From Agapetus fuscipes (Eukaryota; Arthropoda; Insecta; Trichoptera; Glossosomatidae): a stretch of 64,000 bases of DNA. Location: contig OX637338.1 in the NCBI GenBank assembly GCA_951799405.1, forward strand, positions 8,370,001 through 8,434,000. The letters run 5' to 3'. A program made the position numbers and the translations under genes. Shown here piece after piece: positions 13,601 through 26,200 of the stretch. How positions within the stretch are numbered: the stretch's first letter is position 1; the number at the start of each line of letters is the position of its first letter. Below the pieces are notes generated by a model. It worked only from the letters and a program-made list of their open reading frames with translations. It had not been told where the DNA came from and made no database searches.

Positions 13601-14195
13601 AAAACTCTGATGGTGCATCCGCTGAATGTAACGCAGCCGATGTTGGCCAGACCACATTTCTAGGTGCAAGGCGCATGGATCAGTGTTGTATATTATTACC
13701 TCCCATATTTTATTGATGATGAATGATTTATTTCCTGTGGCACCATTAAATGGTCCAAGACCATCTCAAGGGCCCCATGGCTTCTGGAAAAAAGTATTTA
13801 CTGGGCAGTAAAATTGGCGGAGAACTTTCGTTTCAAAAATGCTGAGAGAGTTTTGATCATTACGTGCAGGTATCTAATTAGATAAGAGATGATCGTCGGT
13901 GATAGAATATAAATAGAACGTCGGTGTTATGGCCGCGGGGATCAAGACAGGTTATTTGGAACCGGATAACGCTGGTTCGAATCCCGCGACGATAACTTCG
14001 ACCCTGGGTCAACAGATGCCGTTGCATGCACACAAGCTTCTGCTTTCGCATGAAGACAACTGGCCAGGCAAAATAGGTTGGTGGATTGCATTCCTTTCCA
14101 CAAATCTATTTAAAAAAAAAGAAGATATTTTTACGAATGTATGATTGTATTATATGTCTGTGTATGTTTACTTATGGTTGTGTGTTTTTATTAGG

Positions 14196-14238
<43 letters not shown>

Positions 14239-17200
14239 TAAACGTAGGTATTTAGATGGTTGTATTAGTATTCGCCCGAAGCTTCTCATTGAGAAGATTC
14301 TGGCATGGTCTGGTGTATAAATAGAGGTCACTGTCAGGTCACTTATAAATACAGGTTGCTATTTTGAAGGAAGATTATTACTAAAGCCGTTGAGCGAGAT
14401 GGTACGAAAGATTAACTGTGGGCCAAATATGAGTCATTCCTAAAATAAATTTAATCTAAGTTTTATTAAATTAAGCCCAAGCAATTCGTGACTATATGTT
14501 AATAGATGACCACAGAATGACCTTGTATGTTTTGCGGCAGATGGTGATAGTCGGTGTTTGGATCACGAGCGCCATGTACAGCGCGCCGAAGTTTGTCTGG
14601 GTGCAGACCATCACTAACGACCTGGGGGACGGACAAGTCGAGACCATCTGCATCTCCCATAGGAAGAAATACGACTCGGAGGTGTTCGATATGATCAACT
14701 TTGCTCTCCTCTACGTCACCCCGCTCTGCGTCATGACGGTAAGAATATATTTTGTAATCTAAGTGGCAAAGATGTAGAATTCACATTTAATGTACGCCAT
14801 CAAGCAATCGTTCGCGCTTATATTATGTACATGCTGTTGGTATTTGTGTGCGCTTACAAAAAGGAAAATAAACTTCAGCTAATTTTCCCTGAAATACGCA
14901 ACTAAGCTACACATATAGTGTAACTTCTTGCCGCGTTATCCCCGAAGGGTAATAATAAGGCTCGGGTTCTGCAAGAGTGAATAATACGAGTTGGTCAACC
15001 CCTAAGTTTGATCACGAATAAGTTGTCATACTAAGAAAAGGGGAAAAACTTTTTTAAAAAGGAGAGAAATAGTCAGAATTTTTAATTATTCAAAGTAAAT
15101 TTTTATGCAGCTCACACGACGCACTCTTCTCCACTATGCATGTTGATACAAAATGTCATTTATCATGCGTGGTTTTTAATGCCCTGATCAAATACGTATT
15201 TGTATTAGAATTATGACTTTAAATTTCTCCTCATTATGAGATTTGAGCTGCTGAAACCCTGCAAAAAGAAAGAAAACTGTTTTTCCGCGTTAGATAGAAA
15301 ACTATATTTCCACATTAGAACCCTGTATACTTCAGCTGGTGCATGATAGCCTGTCTGGCATAATAAAGACTATCTTTTTGTCGTGAAATAGGTCATCTCA
15401 CGAATCGAGCTTAATGGTATGAAAATAATACACATCTGTAATTGACGTCATCAAAATAAAACGAGTTAAAAAGTAATTATTTCGCTGTAATAAAAATGTT
15501 CATCGGTGTTTTGTACCTACGCTGTACCATAAGTGTAATATTTAACGCACTCAGCGTTTGTCAAAAACTGTATGGACACTGAAACATCGCCTTTCGTTGA
15601 GCGTGTAAATTTTTACACATTTTTGGTAAAAGTTAAATACTTGCGGTATCAGCGCTCACATGTCCAACATTAATGAGTAATATTTTCAAAGCCCGAATCG
15701 ATTTTCACGGAAATACATGTTTATGGAAATTTTTTGCAAAAATATTGGGTTTATAATTTTTTTTATCGTTTTATATTTTCATCATTAAATTTGTTTTATT
15801 GACGAAGGTAAATAAAAAATTAAAAGCCTTGCTGAAGAAATTATGTAGGAAATATAGCCAACATTACGTATTTTTATTAGGTTGCTATTTCTGTAAAAAA
15901 GTTCACGGGTTAGCAATAATAATATCAAATTTTTAATATATTTTGTACGGTTTGTGTATTAATATTGTGAAAAATTATATTTATTTATACTATGCTTTAT
16001 AGGACTGAACATTCTAACAAAACACTGTTTCATTTTTACTCGTCCACCAATTATTCTGTTTTGAAATCAATAATTCTAGTTTTCATCTAAAAAAAAATGA
16101 ATGTTAACGTCTTATAATAGATTAATTTACAGTTAGAAATATATTATATGGCATTAATTTGTTATTGTTCTTCATTTTATTTTATTGTCTATTTTACCTA
16201 ACTGACTTTTTATACCTAATGTCATTTTTGAACTTTTATTGTACCTGAAGATGATCGAAAGATCAAAAACGTTCGTTTATATTAATTAAAATAAAATTAA
16301 AAATATAGTGAAAATTAAACAGTGTTTCATAAGAATTTTTGTTTTTCTAAAGTTAAATCTAATTTTTTTTTTATTAATTTAAAAATAAACCAAAATACTT
16401 CCCTTAAATAAAGATTCAAACATAAACAGTTTAAATGGGAGTAGGGTGCTTTATCCACTGGGTTACTGCTCATATTATTTGCTTTAACGTTTGTAATCTA
16501 GAAATGATTGATGATAAAAAAAATTGTGACGTAGTAAACTTTAATATATGTACCTATGTGTATTATGCGATCTTTTCCTTGACTGATAGATTGGTATGCG
16601 GCTGACCACCCACACTGTAAAAAAATGGTTCACTTTGCCAATGTCACCCCTGCTTCAGGGAAGGTCGGCAAGAGTTGCAGGGCTTATGTTAATTTGAGAT
16701 TGGGTTTTTTATATTGTAGGTCCACATGCGGCATGTGTAAGCGCGAAATTATGCGTGTCTGCTTGTGGGAATGCATTTAATATGAATCTTAAATGAAACT
16801 TATATTTGCAGCTTAGATTTAGATTTTAGATCACTTGACTGATAGGTTTGTATGAGGCTAATCACCCATGCTGTAAAAAATGATTCCCTTTGCCAATGTC
16901 ATTCCTATTTCAGGGATAGTCGGAAAAAGTGTTAAAGCCTATGTTAATTTGAGGTTTGATTTTTAATTTGTAAATACCTACACATGCAGCATTTGTAAGC
17001 GCAAACTTACACGTGTCTATTTCTGGGCATTCATTTTATATGAATTTTAAATGTTAACATACCTATGCAACTTAGATTAAAGATATACATTGTGATAGTA
17101 TTGTTCAAGAATACGTGTAGTAGGTATAAAACTTAGTGTTTCATTTCAACCGTAGCCTTTACCAATAAATTCATCAAAACTACATCAGCGCCTCTAGTGA

Positions 17201-20200
17201 GCTTGTCAGTTATGTTATATTTTTGGATAAACGCTGTAATTGAGTTTTGTCGAAAAGTTGTATACTTGGGATGCTGGAAGGATATGAGACTAGAATATTT
17301 GCGCACGAGATATGTCACATATTGTTATGTGAATGGGCGAGATAAGAGAACTGGGGTAAATACATCATTAGGTCCTTGTGCGAGTCTCAAATACTGTGTC
17401 AATATTATCACATCTCGTGAAGGAGCAGAATACGTCTAATCGTACAATCATCAGCACCATCAGCATGCGGGGTAGTTTAAGATCAAAGAATGCAAACTGA
17501 ACAAGTTTGTATGATTGTTCATGCGTATATGACAACAAAATTAATATAAAATAACTAATCTAATCTAATCTAAGCTGCAAAGATATAAATCATTCAAGAT
17601 TTATATTAAATGCATTCCCACAAGCAGACATGTATAATTTCGCGCTAACACATGCTGCACGTGGACCTACAATATAATAACCCAATCTCAAATGAACATA
17701 ATCCCTGTAACTCTTGCCGTCCTTCCCTGAAACAGGGGTGACATTGGCAAAGTGAACCATTTTTTACAGTATGGGTGGCCAGCCGCATACCAACCTATAA
17801 GTCAAGTAACATAAGTTTAAAAACCAAAGTTTAAGAAATAAATTCGAAGGGCCTGTTGCACCAAACTCCAATCACACAAAAATCAAAATTTAGTGTAATT
17901 TCTCCCTTTGAAATAAAAAAAAATGGTTGCATATACGTATACCAGCTGATGTACATCATCTTTCCTGTTCAAATTCAATCATATTTTTTTCCAATTAACC
18001 GAGGTCCTTATCAGAATTAAGCAATCAAATTGGATGTGTCCACAAAATATTGATTGAAGGTTGGTGCAACAGGCCCTTACATTTTCTGTGTAACCTTGAT
18101 ATACAGGTAACCTGAAATTTCAAACTGATAATAGATTAATTAGAGTTTATCGCTTTTTATTAACGATCAAAAGGGTACGTTATTTTAATCTTATAGATCT
18201 TTAAAATAGATCGTGGACCCTTTTTTAATTGCTAATTTTTTTAAGTGGTCCAGTGAATTTAAACAAAATATATGGTACTTTAAAAAGTAACTGTAATGTA
18301 CATTCAAGCAAATATTAGTTAAATACTCAGCAGAAAGGATAGTTTGGTATATGTTAGGTTCATACTCAGGACAGGTACCTAAGGTAGTTTTTTAAACGTT
18401 ATTTATTATAAACACGCAATCGCGACTTAGCTGCACAAATAGAACATCTTTTCGCAGCGCGTTCTTCCCGAAGATGTTGCACGTAGCGTGTGCAAAATTT
18501 TAACTTTTACAGATAAGTGGACCGGTCTTACTCCAAACGCTTTCCTTGAAGTGGTGGTTTTCCAGCTCCTGAGAGCGCTGGTTCTCCATTCTATTTTATG
18601 TTGAAAGGAACAGGAAACAGGAAATTATATTTCTGACACTATCTGTGGGGATCGAACCTTGGCTCTCTGACATGGAATGAAATTATTATGCCAACTGAGC
18701 TTTCGACCGCACTAGGCCCCAATATTTAGCATTCATTTTGAACGAAACATAACTAAGGATAAAAGAAAAGCAGCTTTGTTTTCGATTACGTGAGTATATA
18801 TATATATATATTTTAATACCACAATCGGTTTCGCAAACATCCGTTTGCATCGTCAGGTGGTTAAATTAATACTCCTTATTATCTTAATTATCCTTAATGA
18901 TGAACGTTTACAAAGTTAATGCCTCTTCAATCAAGAAACATAACTATTTTGCTTGGTCAATTGAAGTCAAGTCAGACTCAAAGAGCTTGTTGAATAATGA
19001 AACGAAAGCCTGAAGTTATTTACGGACTGACCGGACCACCTGAGAGGCGAGATGGCTTCAGAATTAATAAAGCTAACCGCGCTCAAATAGGAACAATGTG
19101 AAGTTAAGCTCCCAAATGCTGCGTTTGACGTTTAATATCTGAAAGTAGCAACTATGATTATTTCTACTATTTCATATGCAAAACACCAAAAGACTACTAG
19201 CCGATTGAAAAGAGCTACGTTTGTAATATTTCAAAGGTTTTTACAATTTTGCATTTTTTTTAATGTCGAAACTTTAATGACAATGTCAAATGCATAAAAT
19301 CATCATGTCAATTTTGACAGTGAATATTTAAATAAATATTTTTTATGTGTAAAGTATTCAACATTATTCAAATTTCATTTTATCTTGTAAATAGAAAAAA
19401 ATGTATGAAAACTAATTTACTCTCTGCAGGTGTCGTTCACATCATATCCCTTGGTTTATTAATATTGTAAGCATTCAAAGAAACCAGATGTGCCAAAAAT
19501 GTAAACATAATTGTTTATTTTTATGTTTGATTTTAATTAGTAAATCAGTCAACAATCCGCAATATAATGTAGTGCGAAGGAAATATAATGTACATTTTTT
19601 TAGCTCCGAATGTTGTGTTCTACTTACAATGTTTTGAAATACATCAGGTACAATAGAAGAAAAAAACAAAATATTGTTACCTGCTTTGTTTACGAATTTT
19701 GTTTTCCTTGACTTATAGGTTGGTATGAGGCTGACCACCCATACTGTAAAAAATGGTTCACTTTGCCAATGTCACCCCTGTTTCAGGGAATGTCGGCAAG
19801 AGTTGCAGGGCTTATGTTCATTTGAGGTTTGGATTTTATTTGTAAGTACACAATCAGCATTTGTAAGCGCAAACTACACGTGTTTGCTTGTTGGCATACA
19901 CCTGAGAGCTTTGAATGAATATATCCTTGCAACTTAGATTTTAGATTATAGAAACAAGAAAAAACGTTTATTTCCTGCTTTTGGTTTAACTTGTTCTTAA
20001 TAATTTCACGGAATTTTGTTCACTGTGTGAAAATAAAGTAAGGAATCCTTCGCAGGCTAAACAAACCAACAGACCAAATAATTAAATAAAGTTTTAAACT
20101 TTCACTTTCACTTTCATGGTTGGTGTTCAATGGTTTAGTTTTTCTCGGGCTAGACCATGTTCTACTTGCAGTTATTATGTCTGCCGACGTTTCATTCCTC

Positions 20201-23200
20201 GAGCGGGGAACATTATCAAGGCTCGTAGCGACGCGACGGGGGACGTTTATCCTCCGTTTATTTTTGGCAACTGGCTGGCTGTTGATGCTCTTCTACATGA
20301 TGACAGAGATGAGAAGAGCATCAGCAGCCAGCCAGTTGCCAAAAGTAAACGGAGGATAAAGGTCCCCCGTCGCTACGAGCCTTGATAATGTTCCCCGCTC
20401 GAGGGAATGAAACGTCGGCAGACATAATAACTGCAAGTAGAACATGGTCTAACCCGAGAAAAACTAAACCATTGAACACCAACCATGAAAGTGAAAGTGA
20501 AAGTTTAAAACTTTATTTAATTATTTGGTCTGTTGGTTTGTTTAGCCTGCGAAGGATTCCTTACTTTATTTTCACACAGTGAACAAAATTCCGTGAAATT
20601 ATTAAGAACAAGTTAAACCAAAAGCAGGAAATAAACGTTTTTTCTTGTTTCTATAATCTATAATCTAAGTTGCAAGGATATATTCATTCAAAGCTCTCAG
20701 GTGTATGCCCACTAGCAAACACGTGTAGAACCAAAAAAAATAATTGTGCACAAACAAACCTCGGAGCTAAATAGGAATGTAATTTGATTAAACGAAGTCA
20801 ATCTTGTATCAAAGCCCACAACTAATCGGGTTCTGGGTTCCGTAAGATGCGCTCTACGCTGTTATTAGATTAAGGTGGCGACTCGTACTACCCAAAAAAA
20901 AAAATATTCATAGATGGTACGCATCAAAAATGTATGGGGCACTCCGTCGGGCAAATATGAAAAACTACTGTAGTTTTATTTCCTTCGAAATTTTTAATGC
21001 ATTGAAAATAATATGTTGATTGCGCTATTCTAATATGAAATCAATCTGAAATCGCTAAGGTATTCATTTCGGTCATTAAATTATGTGTAAATTTCAATAT
21101 GAATTGCTTGCGCCGACCGACGATATAATGTATTTTATCTTGGACACAAACCACCCATACTCTGGTTTCCCTTCAATACGAATAAATCTTTCGCCTTTTA
21201 CAAACCACCCATAATATTATTTTAATAGTTATTTGTTACGCTTTATAAACAGTATTTTTCTCCCGTCGGAATGTGGGAGCTCTGGCGTAATAACGTGCGT
21301 GACCGACTGTAGATGCGAAGATGATAGGTTCGAATCCGGTTGATACCTATATTTTTAATTTTTTACATTTGTTGTTTTCTTTTTTTACATATTATACTTT
21401 TTTTATAAAAATACAACATATTTGAAAACTTAACTATTAAAGTTAGTCCAAGCGATTAAAAATACGATCATTTCACTTTCATTTCATTTAGTCGGTGTTA
21501 TGGCCGAGTGGGCCAGAGGCTGATCTTTCTAGCGTATTTGGAATAGAATAACGTTGGTTCGATCCCCGCTTGGGTCACATGACTTTAACTTTGACCCTGG
21601 TTCAACAGATGTTATTGGGTAATTATTAATTAATATAAACAGTAATGAATTATTAATTGATAATATTAATACCTATCAATGACCTATTATTAATTGATGA
21701 GGAATTCACTTTGTAACCTTTCAGTTTTAAAAAATAAAAATAAAAAATAAAAAACAAATTGTATTAGGTTACGGGGCGAGTAAAATTCAATACATTATTG
21801 AATTTTACTCGCCCCGTAACCTAATACAATTTGTTTTTTATGTGTAATTTTAATTTTTTTTATTAATACCTGTTTCTGGCCAGATAAAATAGGTTAGTGA
21901 ATGTGTTAGTGGCATTCCTCTTCACAAATCTATTTTTTAAATTAAAAAATATATATATGTGGTAACAAAATTGGTATGCGGCTGACCACCCATGCTGTAA
22001 AAATGGTTCCTTTGCCAATGTCACCCCTGTCTCAGGGAAGGACGGCAAGAGTTGCAGGGTGTATGTCCATTTGAGATTTGGTTTTTATGTTGTAGGTTCA
22101 CATGAGGCATGTGCAAGCGCAAACTTGTTCGTGTCTGGTTGTGAGAATGCATGTAATGCATGATGTAATGTGAATCTCTAATGTAACATATATTTGCAAG
22201 TTAGATTACATTAGATTAGATATAAAAATTTCACACTTCGTCCCCACGACTTTTTGGCCAACGACATTTCGGTCAAAGACAAATCGGTCAGCGACAACCC
22301 GTCCAAAGATAACTCGGCCATAGATAAATCGGTCATACGACACTTCGTCCACACGACTTTTCGGCCAACGACATTTCGGCCAAAGACAAATCGGTAGACA
22401 AATTGTAAAAAATTTCATAAGCCTTAAAAATTGACAACTATATTTTATTCTTGTATTGAAAATATAAAAAAAAAAACAGTGAACTGCACTCGACTTTCTT
22501 TCTTCGATGAAGTCCCTAAATGTGTGTAAAACTAGAACCATGGACTAGCTTGTACAACTAAGCTGCACGTATAGTGCAACTTCCTGCAGCTTTTTTCCCG
22601 AAAGGGTTGCTTATGGTGGGTAAAACCTATGTATTTTCACAGGTAAGGGAGCCGGCCTTACGCCAACCACTTCGTTGAAGTGGGGATTTCCCTACTAGGG
22701 GAGCAGGTTTCTTATTTCTTGTGAAGGCTGAGTAAACCTTGCTGGTTTTTTTTTATGGTAGGTGGGTTTGCAATACACACCGAAAAGAGAAATAATTTTG
22801 ACACCCTTGGTGGTGGGGATCGAATCCGAGCTTTCGGCATCGAACGCAAGCTTTCTACCTCTGAGCTACTGACCGGACTTATTGTATTAACAATATATAA
22901 AATATTATGTATATATATGTATAGTCATTCTTATATCAATAATAAATTAATTTTATTCCAACATGGTCACGCGGTGTGTGTAATATGTGACCAGCGTACG
23001 TAAAAGAGAAATTAGTAAAAATCAAGTCAATACATTAAAAACATGATTAAATCATTTAAATAGCCTTATTCAGATTTATTAAGCAAAGTTGTATGAGGGG
23101 CTTAGAACAAATTACTTTTTTATCGACGAATGATGAACCGAGATATTTGTGATGGATTGTTTTTTTTACATGGCATCTCACAATAAATGGCAAATTTGTG

Positions 23201-26200
23201 CAACGGCTAGATTCCTATTTCCATCCTCAATGATTTTCATTCATATTACTGTGTATAGCATTGAGGTATATATTATATATACCTCAATGGTGTATAGCCT
23301 CTGCACTTTTTGCGTCCTACTGACCAGTGACCGTTCACAAGTGAATAAGAAAAAACACTGCAGCACATGATAATAATATTATTATCAAGACACCCTTCCT
23401 CATCAGCTGTATACAATGGCTGTATAGCTACTTCTTGATCTAGTAATCCCTACGCTTCGGATTCGTTCGGATAAAGTCGTGCCACCTCGTTTATGCAAAT
23501 TAGGCTTACGCGTCAACCCATGGTGGCAGACAGAGTGAATGAATCATAATATCATTGCATAATATACAATTATAATATTGGGATGATTTCTTCGGTACAT
23601 ATATATACATGTGACTGAAATGTTGACCGACTTGTCGTGTGGACGAAGTGTGAAATGAAAGTGAAATGAAAGTATTGTTAATCGTTTGGACTAACTTTAA
23701 TACTTTTGTTTTCAAATATGTTGTATTTTAATAAAAAAAAGTATATGTAAAAAAAGAAAACACAATGTAAAAAATTAAAAATATACATGGTCAAACGGAT
23801 TCGAACCTCTCACCCTTGCGTGGCAGTCCGTTACGCAAGCTGTTCGGCCAGAGCTTCTCACGGCCAGAGTGAAGAAAATAAAGATACATAAAACGTAACA
23901 AATAATAAAAAAGGTTTGTATCCAAGAGAAGTACTCGTAGCTCATCGCATCGGTCGCGTTGGCGCAAACAATGGCGAAAAAAATGAAATTTACGCATAAT
24001 TTAATGACCGAAATGAATACCTTAGCGATTTCAGATTGATTTCATATTAGAATAGCGCAATCAACATATTATTTTCAATGCATTAAAAGTTTCAAAGGAA
24101 GTAAAACTACAGTAGTTTTTCATATTTGCCCGACGGAGTGCCCCATACATTTTTGATGCGTACCATCTATGAATATTTTTTGTTACCATCGATGTGTCGT
24201 ACCACCGACACATCTCCTCGTTAATATGTAGGTATGTTGTATGTTACTCGTAAATATGTAGGTATGTTGTATGTTACTCGTAAATATGTAGGTATGTTGT
24301 ATGTTACTCGTAAATATGTAGGTATGTTGTATGTTACTCGTAAATATGTTTGTTGTGTGCAGTTAGCTGTACAAAATGATGCTATTTATAAATTAGAGTG
24401 TTATATTTACTTACCGTGAATAGTTATGCGTTATCATAATCGGGTCTGGAAAATAATCAGTAGTTTCTTGACTAATAGGTAGGTATGAGGTTGACCCCCC
24501 AGGCCGTAATAACTAGGTTCACCTTTGCTAATGCCTCCCCGGGTTTAGGGAAAGACAACAGGAGTTGCAAAATTTATGTTTATGTGAGGTTTGGTTTATT
24601 TTGTAAGTGCACTGCAGTATGTGTAAGTGGAAACTAACACGTGCTGCTTGTGAGCATGTATAAAATCAGTAATTCGTATCGTACGTTCAAATTCCTGGGC
24701 GTGATTTACGGTATAGACCAGAGATTCCCAAAGTGGTCGATATCGATCCCTGGGGGTCTGCGGGATACTCGATGGGGTCTTCATTGACGTGACATACAAA
24801 TGGGGGTTTACCGGAACTGCCAAAATTTTGGATTCTATGAAGAAGGGGTCTATGAGAAATAAAACTTTGGGAACCTCTGGTATAGACTATAGATACAACT
24901 TTTTTGTATATCTAATAGAATCAGAACGTTTTTGCACGAGTGTTCCAAATTTTATTTTCTCTCAGCAGGAACATTTCACACGTCCATGTAGATAGGGTAT
25001 TTAGCAATAAGACACAATTTTGAAATTCATCTTGTGAAGTCACAGAATGTGCTAACCTCATTGTTTTGTATTAGTTATTCATTTGATCAATAAAATATGA
25101 AGCACGTGTTTCTTAAGCTGGCAGAAATATATATTTTTAGTTGATTATTTTAGAATGATTTTGTAAGAGAAGAATGTGGTGTAAGGGAAAGTGTGAAAGT
25201 GAAGATTAAAAGAAGTATGTTAAGATGGTTCGGGCATTTGGAGAGAATGAGTGATAAAAGATTGACGAAGAAAGTATATGTTGCTAGAATAGATGGATGT
25301 CGTGGTAGAGGAAGACCGAGAAAAGTATGGAAGGATAAAATCTCTGAAATAGCGAATGAATGGGATATCCAGAGTCATAATAAAAGGAGGACTTGTATGA
25401 AAAAGGTTATGACTCTGGATGAAATGAAAGAAGTATGCAAAGACAGGAAGAAGTGGCGGCTAATCTGCAATGTTGATTTCTAATGTTGGTGTATTCATTT
25501 GCTACATTTTTTGCATAGGAAATTTTGAATTTTTTTGTATAGATTTCTTTGTAAGGTTTTGTTCTTTTTTATATTTAAATGTAATTTATTATTCATATTC
25601 CTTGACTTATAGGTTGGTATGAGGCTGACCACCCATACTGTAAAAAATGGTTCACTTTGCCAATGTCACCCCTGTTTCAGGGAAGGTCGGCAAAAGTTGT
25701 GGGGCTTATGTTCATTTGAGGTTTGGATTTTATTTGTAAGTACACATTCAGCATTTGTAAGCGCAAACTACACTTGTTGGTTTGTGGGCATACATCTGAG
25801 AGCTTTAAATGAATATATCCTTGCAACTTAGATTATAGATTATTATACTTCATATAATTGGCAATTTAAAAACAGTAAGCTGGGCTGTTTCCTCAGAAGA
25901 GCTAAATCGTGGGCCCGAGACGAGTTTAAAAATAAACCAGCGTTTCTTATTCACGGCGCTCTGTTATTTCGGTCCCAGTTTCTCAGATTTGCTGCATCAG
26001 GCTATACGTTACGTGCTACGGTCATTGTGACAACCTGCCTGTATCCCAAGTATAACATTTGTCGTTTAAACTCAAGCTGGCCGTTTTACAAAACACGAAT
26101 CGAAACTAAAACATCGTCTCCAGCGAGAATAAAAGTTATCATACCAGTTGCGTAGAGCCGGAATAACACGTTTTCAATTCCGATTTTTTTTCAAATTATT

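Larger units (their letters stand above)
11242..14540 (+). other. TrissinR: TrissinR intron 3
   Basis: 3.3 kb with opposed SINE-B pieces, an F unit, a SINE-D copy and a (GT)n run. A 135-codon ORF at 13309-13716 has no recognisable domain and no exon-like borders in frame with the receptor. Confidence 0.8.

Noticed and set aside
13309..13716. 135-codon ORF in intron 3
   Set aside because: No recognisable domain; contains low-information Ser/Thr stretches and lies inside the receptor intron without usable splice sites in frame.
19725..19937. Recurrent 65-70-codon ORF starting MRLTTHTVKNGSL, seen at many places
   Set aside because: It is the family A module read in one frame. Copies vary freely and the unit is a LINE 3' end, not a conserved small protein.
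20116..20385. Overlapping ORFs of 89 and 79 codons in a more GC-rich block
   Set aside because: They run through the centre of the 855-bp palindrome, so both strands are forced to look alike. No domain recognised.
24222..24345. CRISPR-like array
   Set aside because: Units are contiguous with no unique spacers, in an animal genome; it is a minisatellite.
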